40,270 nucleotides of DNA, taken from NCBI RefSeq assembly GCF_016773205.1, contig NZ_JAETWB010000032.1:1-40270 (forward strand), in the 5' to 3' direction. The notes below the pieces were generated by a model. It had not been told where the DNA came from. It did no database searches and saw only the letters and a list, made by a program, of their open reading frames with translations. Made by a program: the position numbers and the translations under genes. The stretch comes from Belnapia arida. GTDB lineage: Bacteria > Pseudomonadota > Alphaproteobacteria > Acetobacterales > Acetobacteraceae. Of this stretch, positions 23,865 to 32,481 are shown piece by piece (position 1 is the stretch's first letter; each line of letters begins with the position of its first letter).

Positions 23865-24455
23865 TTAGAATATAAAATCACTTTCATTGAGATCGATGAG
23901 ACCAGGAAGCTTAATTTCGGTCTCCATGATGTAAGGAGAAAGAGGCGCACGCAGATTGACAATAGTATTTCCGTTTTCGTAACGAAAACCGACAGTAAAC
24001 GCTGAACCGTCAGGTGGTGGTTCATCCTCACCAGCCCACACGGCAGGCAAAGTACTCCACCCCGTTACGTTAAGCTTGTCAGCCCCTTGTCGGAAATCCT
24101 CGATGACATCGCGGTTGCCTTCGCCGGTCCCTCCCGAAGTCCAGGGGCTACCGCCTATGCGACCCACAAAAAAGAAAAACACATCTGCACCCGGGCCGCC
24201 CCACATATGGTCATTGCCGAAACCGCCATCGATTGAGTCGTTACCCGGACCCCCACGTATAGTATCACCCCCATCGCCAGCCGAAATGCGGTCACGACCA
24301 GGACCACCGGAGATGAAATCAGCCATATCGAAGAATGGCGATCTATTAGCCGGGTACGATGTGATGTCGTCGTCTCCAAGACCACCGTACAGGTAATCAC
24401 TCTCATAGGAGCCGAACAGCGTATCGTCTTTAGGCTGTGCGTGACATTTGGCCAT
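23865..24455 (-). CDS. RTX calcium-binding protein
   Basis: A 196-residue protein with hemolysin-type GGXGXDXUX nonapeptides between residues 20 and 90 (LYGGLGDDDI, ISGGPGRDRISAGDGGDTIR, GGPGNDSIDGGFGNDHMWGG, PGADVFFFF). It is followed by DVIEDFRQGADKLNVTG, the usual element after an RTX block. The C-terminus ends in ETEIKLPGLIDLNESDFIF, which fits an acidic/hydrophobic type I secretion tail. There is no Sec signal, consistent with type I export. The start ATG 24455 has GAGGG 8 bases upstream. The rest has no enzyme domain. It is one of three separate RTX genes in this window. Confidence 0.85.
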   Translation of the reverse strand: MAKCHAQPKDDTLFGSYESDYLYGGLGDDDITSYPANRSPFFDMADFISGGPGRDRISAGDGGDTIRGGPGNDSIDGGFGNDHMWGGPGADVFFFFVGRIGGSPWTSGGTGEGNRDVIEDFRQGADKLNVTGWSTLPAVWAGEDEPPPDGSAFTVGFRYENGNTIVNLRAPLSPYIMETEIKLPGLIDLNESDFIF

Positions 24456-24581
24456 CGTCCCACCCTCTTCATTGGTTATTCTGAGGCAGGCAGCAACACG
24501 GCAAAGCCTAATATCGTATTCCTTAATGGAATCCTTATCCCGCACGGCGCCGCGTAGCACCATCAGCAAGGAGAGCCGGTC

Positions 24582-24698
24582 GTGAAGCCGATCGAACAGC
24601 GCATCGTACGCCTCGAGCGGGCCGACGGGACAGGCTGGGAGGCCCTCCGGCATGTCCCAGCCCGACGCGGCGCTGTGGGCCTTCCTGGGGCTTCCTGA
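24582..24698 (+). CDS. Small protein, possibly the 5' part of a frameshifted gene
   Basis: A GTG start with AAGGAG 8 bases upstream opens MKPIEQRIVRLERADGTGWE and ALRHVPARRG, ending at 24698 (38 residues). A second frame opens at ATG 24652 inside it and continues to 24768. Since the first frame looks natural up to LRHV and the second from SQPD onward, the two may be a single gene split by a frameshift near 24652. Confidence 0.4.
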   Translation: MKPIEQRIVRLERADGTGWEALRHVPARRGAVGLPGAS

Positions 24699-24768
24699 GA
24701 GCACCAGCGATGCCGAGCTGCAGCGCATCGCCGACATGGTGCCCGAAGTGAAGAAGGCGTGGGCATGA
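24652..24768 (+). CDS. Small hypothetical protein overlapping its neighbours
   Basis: ATG 24652 opens MSQPDAALWAFLGLPESTSD and AELQRIADMVPEVKKAWA (38 residues), stopping with TGA inside the ATGA start of the next gene. The coupling to the next gene and the absence of a ribosome site of its own suggest that it is either coupled to the upstream short frame or the second half of a frameshifted gene. Confidence 0.45.
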   Translation: MSQPDAALWAFLGLPESTSDAELQRIADMVPEVKKAWA

Positions 24769-25016
24769 GCGGCTCTCTTCCTCGCCGCCTCGCAGCGCTG
24801 GAAGCCCGTCGTGCGCCGGCACCGAGCTACGTGGTGTTCCTGTCGGACGAGGATCTGGCGAACCCGGCGGCGCAGGAGGCAGCCATCGCCGAGCATCAGC
24901 GCCGCACTGGCTGGGCGGGGCCGGTGATCGTGGCGCCAGTTGAGGTGACGGTGGAGGAGTGGGTGGCCTGTGCTACGAGCGGCCGCCTGAATGATGCCGT
25001 TGAGGCGGCGCTATAG
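24765..25016 (+). CDS. Small hypothetical protein (phage/plasmid type)
   Basis: An 83-residue protein, MSGSLPRRLAALEARRAPAP followed by SYVVFLSDEDLANPAAQEAA and EHQRRTGWAGPVIVAPVEVT. The N-terminal RRLAALEARR segment is common in small proteins near phage-like genes of related bacteria. The start overlaps the preceding stop as ATGA, so it is translationally coupled. Function unknown. Confidence 0.55.
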   Translation: MSGSLPRRLAALEARRAPAPSYVVFLSDEDLANPAAQEAAIAEHQRRTGWAGPVIVAPVEVTVEEWVACATSGRLNDAVEAAL

Positions 25017-25097
25017 CGGTCTCGTTTTTGCAACTGCTCGTGGCGATGTCTTCTCACCACAATCATAGATTAATAAATCTGTTTTACGCTTTCTCCT

Positions 25098-25478
25098 ATG
25101 GCTAGGAAACCAGATTGGGAAAAAGTGCTCGTGACCAGCTATAGGCAGTCGTACGAACGACTTGCTGCGCGCCGCCTGCGCGCCGCTGAACATCGACTAC
25201 GCTGTTATGACTTTGGTCATGACGTGGCCGTCGAGGGCAACTGGACGCAACTTGGCCGTGATGGTGGTCACTGGCGCCGACGCGTGAAACTTCAGGCTGA
25301 TGGCAAGGAACAAGAGTTAATTTTTGCGGTGACCTTCGCTTTGAGTACGAACCACATGATTGAGGCCTACGCCCTTATACCCGGTGATGTGCCTTTGCTT
25401 GTCGGACAGTGGTCTGACGTTGAGCTCCGATCTAGGCACGGATTAGCGGTCGGTGACGTTCAAAGCAGCTGGACATAG
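25098..25478 (+). CDS. Hypothetical protein (126 aa)
   Basis: The protein reads MARKPDWEKVLVTSYRQSYE, then LAARRLRAAEHRLRCYDFGH, then ELIFAVTFALSTNHMIEAYA and LIPGDVPLLVGQWSDVELRS. It has no recognised domain, signal peptide or transmembrane helix. Composition is slightly less GC-rich than the neighbours and there is no clear ribosome site. It stands alone between the small coupled genes and an IS element. Existence is likely, function unknown. Confidence 0.5.
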   Translation: MARKPDWEKVLVTSYRQSYERLAARRLRAAEHRLRCYDFGHDVAVEGNWTQLGRDGGHWRRRVKLQADGKEQELIFAVTFALSTNHMIEAYALIPGDVPLLVGQWSDVELRSRHGLAVGDVQSSWT

Positions 25479-25664
25479 GTCTCCTCCCGCCACACTCGCG
25501 CAAAGCTAGTTTGAGTGGCATCGTTCCACTACTGATGGAACAGTAGCGGACAAACCTGTGGCGTGCTTTGTTGCATGCACTTGCCGCCGTTGGTTGGTCC
25601 CCGCTGCGGCAGTTGCCAGTTGGAGGCCCGTTCTCTCGAAAGGCAGAGCGGGCCTTCATCTTAG

Positions 25665-27114
25665 CTTGAGTTTGGCCATTTAGGCAGCGTGACAGAGGGC
25701 GTAAGCGATGCCCTCGCGGAGGGCAGGCGAGAGTTTCGTAGCGTCGAGGTCGTGGCGGGACAGCGCAAAACCCTGCTCACTCCAGATCTCCCGCCGTACG
25801 GCGGCAAGGCTGTCAGCAAAGGTCGGTCGCTGCTTGTGGTACCAGGCGGTGGCTGAGACCCGAAGCTGGGCACGGCTGTTGAGGCGCGACGCCAGCAGGG
25901 CGACGACCGAGAACAGGCCGAGCAGGCATGGCGTAGTGCGGGCGATGGCCTTGTCCGACCACTGCCGCTGGGTCTCGACGCCGAGGTGGTCGCGGACCTC
26001 GCGGAAAGTAACTTCCAGCTGCCAGCGCTGGACGAACCAGCGGATGATCTGCAGCGGCTCCTGCGCCAGGTCGGTGCAGAGCAGAGCCTGCGGATCGAAG
26101 CGCCGGCAGGGATCGCGCAGCAGCACCCAGCGGATCGGCACCACTGGCATGCCGGCATGGCGCCAGACGGCGGTGTCGGAGCAGATCTCCACCACGCGCT
26201 CGCCCTCGCCATACCAGCCGGGCACGGTGACGCGCTGCCACCCGGTGGTCTGGTCGGCCAGCACCTCGGCCAGGGTTGGCAGGCGTGCGCCCTTGGTCGG
26301 TGGTCGCCCGACAGCACCGGGCCGGCGTGGTGGCGCCGGCTGGTACAGGGCAGCATCGAGACGCAGTCGGGTGACGCAGGTGACCTCCTGGCGGAACAGC
26401 GCGGCCAGGAACTCGAGGGCGGAGAAGCCGCTGTCGGTGACCAGCACCAGCTGCCGCTCCGGCATCCAGCGACGGGCCTGGAGGACCAGTTGTCGGCCCC
26501 AGTCGGTGAGCTTCTTGTGGTGCCGCCCGCGTTCGCGGCAGTACCGCTCCGAGGGGGCAAGCGCCGTCAGGAAGGGCAAGGCCCAGACCCGCCCGACCCA
26601 AGGAATGGGGACCAACAGCATGAGGCTGAGCCAGCGCAGGCCACTCGCCTTGACGAAATGCCCATGGCTGGAGCAGACCGGATCCCGATAGATCTCCTTG
26701 GCGCTGATCCGCCTGCCGCGGCGGCGCTCGATCGTGTCGTCAAGACCGAGGAGGACCGGACCTGTCGGCACGAAGCTGTCCAGCAGCAAGCCAAGCAACA
26801 CCTTCGCCGCCGCTCTCCCACTCCAGGCAGCACGGTTCAGTACGCGATGGTAGTTGACGAACCGCCGCTCCCGGCTGAGCCCGGCAATCCGAAGAATGCT
26901 GCTCACCGTGCGCCGGCCCGGCGCCAGGATCGCTCCGACCAGCAACACCTCAGCGTGCTGCCAGCTCCGTTGAAAAAAGAGCGGTGCGAAGCATAGGATC
27001 ACCGCGGCGAAGCGGGCTGGCAGGGTCAGCATGGGCGCGGTCCTCTGGCCAGGACGCCACCAGCTTATTCGCTTACCCGCTCCGCCGCCTCACCCCGGAA
27101 TGGCCAAACTCGAG
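25665..27114 (-). mobile_element. Complete IS701/IS4-type insertion sequence
   Basis: Left end CTTGAGTTTGGCCATT (25665) and right end AATGGCCAAACTCGAG (to 27114) are inverted repeats with one mismatch. Both are flanked by the direct repeat CTTAG (25660-25664 and 27115-27119), containing TTAG, a YTAR target of the IS701 kind. The 1450-bp element holds a single intact transposase gene, so it is a recent, probably active insertion. Confidence 0.8.
25680..27032 (-). CDS. IS701/IS4-type DDE transposase
   Basis: A 450-residue DDE transposase. The catalytic residues are in PVLLGLDDTIERRRGRRI (first Asp near 97), RQLVLVTDSGFSALEFLAAL (second Asp near 204) and QRWQLEVTFREVRDHLGVET (Glu near 350). The long insertion between the second Asp and the Glu fits the IS4-like superfamily. 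The gene fills the element almost completely and shows no frameshift. The assignment to the IS701 group rests on the TTAG target; a plain IS4-family label is the alternative. Confidence 0.85.
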   Translation of the reverse strand: MLTLPARFAAVILCFAPLFFQRSWQHAEVLLVGAILAPGRRTVSSILRIAGLSRERRFVNYHRVLNRAAWSGRAAAKVLLGLLLDSFVPTGPVLLGLDDTIERRRGRRISAKEIYRDPVCSSHGHFVKASGLRWLSLMLLVPIPWVGRVWALPFLTALAPSERYCRERGRHHKKLTDWGRQLVLQARRWMPERQLVLVTDSGFSALEFLAALFRQEVTCVTRLRLDAALYQPAPPRRPGAVGRPPTKGARLPTLAEVLADQTTGWQRVTVPGWYGEGERVVEICSDTAVWRHAGMPVVPIRWVLLRDPCRRFDPQALLCTDLAQEPLQIIRWFVQRWQLEVTFREVRDHLGVETQRQWSDKAIARTTPCLLGLFSVVALLASRLNSRAQLRVSATAWYHKQRPTFADSLAAVRREIWSEQGFALSRHDLDATKLSPALREGIAYALCHAA

Positions 27115-27268
27115 CTTAGATGCCTCGCCCGTAATACGCCTCAGCTCACCCCGCAGGCCCATAGGAGGGGCAAAAGCAGGAGCGGCGCTGTGATAAAGCT
27201 TGCTCAGCATCATGTTGCAGTGCAGCATGAGGGCAAGTGAGGGGAGGGACAGGCATAGGAGTTTTGCC

Positions 27269-27400
27269 ATGGTCGCCTTCCTACTCGTTACCGCAACAAT
27301 CCTCGTGGTGAGCCTCGTGCTCCGCGTTGCGGTAGATGAACTCGCATTGCGGTGGACGAACGGAACTCTGGATACCTCCCGGAGCCTCCAGGGGTCTTAA
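27269..27400 (+). CDS. Small membrane protein (43 aa)
   Basis: MVAFLLVTATILVVSLVLRV followed by AVDELALRWTNGTLDTSRSL. One N-terminal transmembrane helix is obvious. AGGAG lies 8 bases before the ATG. The next gene starts 6 bases after its stop, so the two probably form a small operon. Function unknown. Confidence 0.55.
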   Translation: MVAFLLVTATILVVSLVLRVAVDELALRWTNGTLDTSRSLQGS

Positions 27401-27406
27401 CCGGTC

Positions 27407-27610
27407 ATGTCAGATGACGAAACACGCGTTCCAGCCGCTGCACCGAACCTTATGGAGCGCGGCATGATGAAGGTGTTGGCCCAAGCTCAAAAGGCTGTCG
27501 TCAGCGACGACCCTCCTCAAGTCTACGGCCTTGAGGTGCGGTTTTCGCTCGAGGGTGACGCAGATGTCGTGTGGGACATCCGCACGTCGCCGGAGAAGCC
27601 TGCGCCGTAG
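27407..27610 (+). CDS. Small hypothetical protein (67 aa)
   Basis: MSDDETRVPAAAPNLMERGM, then MKVLAQAQKAVVSDDPPQVY, then GLEVRFSLEGDADVVWDIRT. It is an acidic, soluble protein without recognisable domain. It follows the 43-residue membrane protein by 6 bases and is probably cotranscribed. Confidence 0.5.
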   Translation: MSDDETRVPAAAPNLMERGMMKVLAQAQKAVVSDDPPQVYGLEVRFSLEGDADVVWDIRTSPEKPAP

Positions 27611-27911
27611 CTCAGGCCTACTCTTCCAACGTCACCCAGGTCGGTACTGGGGCTCGAAATACCGGCCGGCTAGCGCCGCATTCCGCGATCACCGAAGACG
27701 CTGGGGTTCATCCGGGCCAGTTGCCGCCGGCGCAGGTTAAAGACGAGCCGGGCACCTCGTGGCCGCGGCGATTGAGCACCTGATCTGCTCCAACCGGCGC
27801 GGACATAATCCAACGTCACATCCACGTAATAAAATTGCTATCACGGAACAATGCAACGGATGCCGTTGCGAGTTGCGTTAAGCAGGCTTCCATCGATAAG
27901 GACATCCATCG

Positions 27912-28301
27912 ATGAGCCAGGCCAAGCAACAGGACGAACCACAAAGCCAGCGCGCCACCATGATGGACAAGCATGTTGGCCAGAGGATCCGCGAGCGGCG
28001 GCTTGCCATGGGGCTGTCTCAGCAGCAGTTGGCCCGCATCATCGGCATCACCTACCAGCAGGCGCACAAGTACGAGCGAGGGCTGAACCGCATTTCCGCC
28101 GGCCGCCTGTTCAGCGTAGCGCAGGCGCTTGCCACTGAACCCGCATGGTTCTTCGATGGCTTAACGGCGGACGATGCAGTTGAAAAGCTACCGTCACGCC
28201 AGCGTATGCAGATCGAGCTGATGCGCAACTTCGCTTCCATTAAAGACGAAAAGCAGCAGGAGGCCCTCAGCAGCATGGCGCGCTCGCTGGCAGGCTCGTA
28301 G
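27912..28301 (+). CDS. XRE-family HTH transcriptional regulator
   Basis: A 129-residue regulator. The Cro/CI-type HTH covers residues 18-75 (HVGQRIRERRLAMGLSQQQL, ARIIGITYQQAHKYERGLNR, ISAGRLFSVAQALATEPAWF). The C-terminal part is helical and charged (LMRNFASIKDEKQQEALSSM), probably for dimerisation. ATG 27912 has AAGGA 9 bases upstream; ATG 27960 (MMDKHVGQ) is an alternative start that matches relatives better. No partner gene follows directly, so its target is unclear. Confidence 0.85.
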   Translation: MSQAKQQDEPQSQRATMMDKHVGQRIRERRLAMGLSQQQLARIIGITYQQAHKYERGLNRISAGRLFSVAQALATEPAWFFDGLTADDAVEKLPSRQRMQIELMRNFASIKDEKQQEALSSMARSLAGS

Positions 28302-28409
28302 CGGAAGTTGATCACCGATCGGGTGCCGAAGGTCTCGCCATAGCAAACCGCCGATTTGCGCCACCGGGAGCGATCAAACGCTCACTTGGTCCAACCACCT
28401 GCTGCTGTA

Positions 28410-28692
28410 CTAAGGGGTCCCAATTGCGGCGTCGGGTCGGTCCGGGCTTGCGGATGGTTCAACCGTGCGACTGAAACCATTCTGTACAGGCGACACATAG
28501 ACGGTTGGGCAAATCGTAACCACGCCACCACCGGCATGGAACTCTGAGATTATCCGATTGAGAGCCTCATGATCCGGCGGGGCGACCAAGCTGCAGCGGC
28601 GCTTGTGCGCGATCATTGCCCGTACGGACTGGTGCCGAGCAGATGCAGCTTCTGCGGCGGCGCTGGACACGAAGCGACGGATTCTCTGCATA
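28410..28692 (-). CDS. Hypothetical protein (about 93 aa)
   Basis: The minus-strand frame from ATG 28692 reads MQRIRRFVSSAAAEAASARH, then RAMIAHKRRCSLVAPPDHEA, then LNRIISEFHAGGGVVTICPT and VYVSPVQNGFSRTVEPSASP. The second half looks like a natural protein. A start at 28704 is also possible. No family recognised. It lies between the XRE regulator and the IS256 relic, convergent with the former. Confidence 0.45.
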
Positions 28693-28760
28693 GCCTGTCC
28701 CATCCTGTCGCAACGAGCGCATTGCGCTCCGCATTTATACGCCTTCAGGTAAAATTTTTC

Positions 28761-29514
28761 GGTCGCGTCCCTGGGCGTGGTGTAGGAGGCCGTCGCCGTA
28801 ACGGTGGCGGCCATCGCGGTAGTCCTCGGTAGGGTTGTGTTGCGACACGCAACTCCGACCCAAGGACGCCACGATGACCGATAAGAGGATTGCTCTTCGG
28901 GAGCCGCTGGAGAAGGGCTCCGACGCCACTTTCCTGCGGGAGGTGATCGGCTTTGCGGCCCATCGGCTGATGGAGCTAGATGCTGAGGGAGCCTGCGGCG
29001 CCGGCCACGACGAGCGCAACGCCGAGCGGGTGAACCAGCGCAACGGCTACCGCGAGCGCCGGCTTGGATTGGCACCGCCTACGCTGAGGCGGACGCCCCA
29101 GCTGCCCATGCCCAGTGACGCCGGGTTGCCGACCAGCTCGCCTCAAGGTGCCGAGGCTGGCCAACCTGATGGATGCCGCTGAGGAGGACGTGCTGGCCTT
29201 TATGGATTTTCCCCGCGAGCACAGAGCCAAGCTCCACAGCACAAACCCGATCGAGCGGCTCAACGGCGAGATCAAGCGACGCACCGATGTGGTCAGCATC
29301 TTTCCCAACGAGGCCGCCGTTATCAGGCGCGTCGGTGCCCTCCTCCTCGAGCAATCCGACGAGTGGGCCACACAGCGATCGCGCTACATGACGCTGGAGA
29401 CCATGACCGCGGTAAGCGATACTCCTGCCGTCAGCCTGCCCGTTGCAGCTGCCTGACTCTGCGGCACAGCCCGCCAAGGAGCATCGCTCCTACACCACGC
29501 TGTGGGACACGGCC
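28761..29514 (+). mobile_element. IS256-family element with internal deletion
   Basis: The left end, GGTCGCGTCCCTGGGC then GTGGTGTAGGAG (28761-28788), and the right end, CTCCTACACCACGC then TGTGGGACACGGCC (29487-29514), form 28-bp inverted repeats with about five mismatches. The element measures 754 bp against about 1.3 kb for an intact IS256, because the middle of the transposase is missing. No target duplication is visible. Confidence 0.75.
28874..29456 (+). pseudogene. IS256 (mutator) transposase, middle deleted
   Basis: The N-terminus from ATG 28874 reads MTDKRIALREPLEKGSDATF, then LREVIGFAAHRLMELDAEGA and NQRNGYRERRLG. The C-terminus in another frame reads VPRLANLMDAAEEDVLAFMD, then AKLHSTNPIERLNGEIKRRT with the catalytic Glu, and VVSIFPNEAAVIRRVGALLL to 29456. 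The part with the two catalytic Asp residues is absent; the junction lies near 29090-29140. Non-functional, but its ends could still respond to a transposase in trans. Confidence 0.85.
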
Positions 29515-29926
29515 TAGGCAGGCCAGTTCCTGGTCTTGTAGGTCGGCGGTGTCCGTCTGCTCATGCCGTCCAGCAATCACGCTGACATCACGACATGAAT
29601 TCTCCTCAGGCCATTTGTGCAACAGAGCCCTTCACACCAGCCGAGTACCAAAACTATTTCGTCAACTCACACTTCGGGTTCGAGTGAACTGGACATGCTC
29701 TAGTTATTTCGTGGTGGACAGTCGCTAGCGCATTATTGTTACAAATTCGGATCATTGCCGCGTGTTGCAGGTGATGGCTAGAGTGTGGACGCCCTTTATG
29801 GCACCGGCGTTGTAACTCACATTGATCGATCAACTTTTCGTGGTTTTAATTTTGACTGGGTGATCAACTTGAAGTTGTATGCAGAGGCCGAGGCCCCCTC
29901 TCGGTTACTAGCAACGAGATCCCCCC
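29515..29926. other. Intergenic region with an IS630 fragment, upstream of the GH16 gene
   Basis: The 412 bases hold an IS630 C-terminal scrap at 29617-29688 and then AT-richer DNA leading to the GH16 gene, probably with its promoter. No complete gene is seen. Confidence 0.5.
29617..29688 (+). pseudogene. IS630-family transposase C-terminal scrap
   Basis: The frame reads ATEPFTPAEYQNYFVNSHFG and ends FE-stop. It matches the last residues of IS630 transposases and aligns with DTFTPAECHNYLANSGYA at the end of the larger fragment at 38730-39091. Only the last 23 codons remain. Confidence 0.65.
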
Positions 29927-32134
29927 ATGCCCGTCATCACCGGTACCTTTGGCAACGACACATTGAAGGGAGCAGCAGGCGTCGACACCATCACCGGCGG
30001 CACGGGCGCCGATCTGATGACTGGCGGGGCTGGGGCAGACTTCTTCGCGTTCAGGGCTGGTGACGGAGCGGACATCATCAACGACTTCCAGCTCGGCGTG
30101 GACCGGTTGTCCATCGCCAGCGGCACCTACAACCCCTGGGTGTATCAGACGACCGTCAACGGCATCCCAGGCGTCAGCGTCGTCTATAATGGCTCCAAGA
30201 GCGATTCGATTTTCCTGGCCGGCCTGACCAATGTGAAGCTCGAATGGCTGACCAACCCGTCGCTGGTTCCGGCGGCGAATGTGGCGCAGACGGCCTTCAA
30301 CCCCCTTTCCCTCACTGCCGGCAGCGGGCCGGACAGCCTGGTGCTGAAGCTCACCCAGGATCACTGGCAGGGCAGCGCGCAGTACACGGTGAAGGTCGAT
30401 GGCGTACAGGTCGGCGGCACCTTCACCGCCTCGGCGCTCCGTGGTTCGGGCCAGTTCGACACGCTGACCCTGAAGGGCAACTGGGCGGCCGGCGCTCACA
30501 AGGTCGAGGTCAATTTCCTCAACGACGGCTGGGGCGGGACGAGCGACACCGACCGCAACCTCTATGTCGAGAGCGCGACCTATGCCGGGCTGGCGGTCGG
30601 CGGCGCGGCGCTCAACCTCGGCCGGTCCGGCGCGCAGAGCTTCTCCTTCACCGAGCAACCGCCGGCGGACCCCTTCCCGCCCTTCAACCTCGTCGCCGGG
30701 ACGGGCTCGGACAGCCTGGTGCTGAAGATCACCCAGAATGCCTGGAGCGGCAGCGCGCAGTACACGGTGAAGGTCGATGGCGTGCAGGTCGGCGGCACTT
30801 TCACCGCCTCGGCGCTCCGTGGTTCGGGCCAGTTCGACACGCTGACCCTGAAAGGCGACTGGGCGGCCGGCGCCCACAAGGTCGATGTCAACTTCCTCAA
30901 CGACGGCTGGGGCGGCTCGGTGGCGCAGGACCGCAACCTCTATGTCGAGGGCGCGAGCTACGGTGGCGTCGCCGTCTCGGATGCGAGCCTCTTTCTCGGC
31001 TCGACCGGGATGAAGAGCTTCTCCTTCTTCGAGGCACCGCCGCCTTCCGACAACCTCACCCTCGCCGGCACGGCGGGCAACGAGGTGCTCACCGGCAAGC
31101 TTGGCGCGGACACGATCAACGGCGGCGGTGGCGCCGACACGATCACCGGCGGCCTCGGCAATGACAGCTTGACCGGCGGCGCCGACGCCGACGTCTTCGT
31201 CCTCAAGCCCGGCGACGGCGCTGATGTCATCACCGATTTCAGGTTGGGCGAGGACCGCCTCTCCATCGCCACCGACGGGACCTTCGCCGTTTGGCAGGAG
31301 GCGGCGACGGTGGGCGGCATCAGCGGCACGCTGGTGCATTACGGGCCAGGCTCGGGCGATACGGTGATGCTGGCAGGCGTCATCGACGCGGCGATGAACA
31401 CGCTGGTCGACCCGTCCTGGACCTATGCGCCCTCCGCCGGCTCCGGCGAGTTCGGCAACCTGATCTTCAACGACGAATTCAGCGGCACGCGGGTCGACCC
31501 GACGAAGTGGCCGATCAGCTATGGCGGCTCGACCTACTGGAACGGCGCCTTCCGCTGGGACAACTCGCAGGTCAGCGTCGGCAACGGGATGCTCGATATC
31601 GGCATCACCAAGATGGCCGACGGGAGCTGGGCGACGAGTGGTGTCTCGACCACGCCGAACCAGTGGAACCCGGGCTTCGCCTTCACCTATGGCAAGGTGG
31701 AGATCATGGCGAAGATGAGCGCCGAGGTGACCGGGATGGGGCCGTGCTTCCTGCTCTGGCCGGCGGCGACGGGCGTCTGGCCGCCGGAACTCGACATCCT
31801 CGAGACGCCGAAGGGCGACGGGATGGTCACCCAGCACTGGCCCGACCCGGTGACCGGCGGCGACGTGTATGAGAGCTACAACTACGACATCGACCTGACC
31901 CAGTGGCATGTCTACGGGCTGGAATGGACGCCGGACCGGGTATCGATGACCGTCGATGGCCAGGTGATGCACACCTACACGCAGAACATCCCGACCATGA
32001 AGATGACGGTCGGGCTGCAGGGCCATGTCGGGGCGTCAGCCGACACATGGTATGGCGGCGTGCCGGGGGCGGACGCGCCGGGCCGCTACGACATCATGGT
32101 CGATTTCGTCCGGGTCTACGACTGGCTCGGGTGA
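29927..32134 (+). CDS. Secreted GH16 glycanase with RTX and CBM60-like domains
   Basis: A 735-residue modular enzyme: RTX repeats at residues 1-45 (GTFGNDTLKGAAGVDTITGG), two near-identical carbohydrate-binding domains of the CBM60 type (about 133-240 and 259-366, each with SAQYTVKVDGVQVGGTFTAS and DRNLYVE), a second RTX block (about 375-435, NGGGGADTITGGLGNDSLTG), and a C-terminal GH16 domain (about 505-733). The GH16 catalytic motif ELDILE is intact at 621-626 (E621 and E626 as nucleophile and acid/base, D623 assisting). It resembles ExsH/ExoK-type beta-glucanases that trim exopolysaccharide. No Sec signal; type I secretion through the RTX system is likely. No transporter gene is nearby. 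The CBM pair is encoded by direct repeats 378 bases apart. The polysaccharide target is unknown. Confidence 0.88.
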   Translation: MPVITGTFGNDTLKGAAGVDTITGGTGADLMTGGAGADFFAFRAGDGADIINDFQLGVDRLSIASGTYNPWVYQTTVNGIPGVSVVYNGSKSDSIFLAGLTNVKLEWLTNPSLVPAANVAQTAFNPLSLTAGSGPDSLVLKLTQDHWQGSAQYTVKVDGVQVGGTFTASALRGSGQFDTLTLKGNWAAGAHKVEVNFLNDGWGGTSDTDRNLYVESATYAGLAVGGAALNLGRSGAQSFSFTEQPPADPFPPFNLVAGTGSDSLVLKITQNAWSGSAQYTVKVDGVQVGGTFTASALRGSGQFDTLTLKGDWAAGAHKVDVNFLNDGWGGSVAQDRNLYVEGASYGGVAVSDASLFLGSTGMKSFSFFEAPPPSDNLTLAGTAGNEVLTGKLGADTINGGGGADTITGGLGNDSLTGGADADVFVLKPGDGADVITDFRLGEDRLSIATDGTFAVWQEAATVGGISGTLVHYGPGSGDTVMLAGVIDAAMNTLVDPSWTYAPSAGSGEFGNLIFNDEFSGTRVDPTKWPISYGGSTYWNGAFRWDNSQVSVGNGMLDIGITKMADGSWATSGVSTTPNQWNPGFAFTYGKVEIMAKMSAEVTGMGPCFLLWPAATGVWPPELDILETPKGDGMVTQHWPDPVTGGDVYESYNYDIDLTQWHVYGLEWTPDRVSMTVDGQVMHTYTQNIPTMKMTVGLQGHVGASADTWYGGVPGADAPGRYDIMVDFVRVYDWLG
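30325..31028. repeat. Direct repeat encoding the two CBM domains
   Basis: The stretch from 30331 recurs from 30709 with an offset of 378 bases (126 codons). Over most of about 320 bases the two are nearly identical, including synonymous positions (for example the run from GACAGCCTGGTGCTGAAG to CTCAACGACGGCTGGGGCG). Such identity points to a recent in-gene duplication or gene conversion. Confidence 0.8.
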
Positions 32135-32162
32135 CGGCGCCAAACACGCGCCGCCGTCTCAC

Positions 32163-32351
32163 CACTTCCTGATCGACAGCTATGGCGGTTGGGCTGGTGT
32201 CGACCGCAACCCGCATGCGGGCGGCATCACCTACAACGGTACTGCTGTCTCCGAAGGCACCGCGAACATGCATACCAGCGGACTGGTCATCTTCAGCTTC
32301 GTCGACCCGGTCAACATCGCGCATGCCAGCTCCGACATGTTCTTCGTTTGA
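32163..32351 (+). pseudogene. Orphan coding fragment after the GH16 gene
   Basis: In one frame the stretch after the GH16 stop reads FLIDSYGGWAGVDRNPHAGG, then ITYNGTAVSEGTANMHTSGL and VIFSFVDPVNIAHASSDMFF, ending at 32351. It has no ribosome site and looks like the C-terminal end of a lost secreted or RTX-type gene, or an unannotated short gene. Nothing else is seen between 32135 and 32481. Confidence 0.35.
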
Positions 32352-32481
32352 GACCAAGAGGCAGGACAGATCACACAACCCGCCCTGCTGCTTAAACCAG
32401 ATCAAAGCAAGCAGCGTGGGTCTGGACCGAAGCTAGACGTCCCTTACAAGTTCGAACGCCATCACTCAGGAAACTCAGGCC

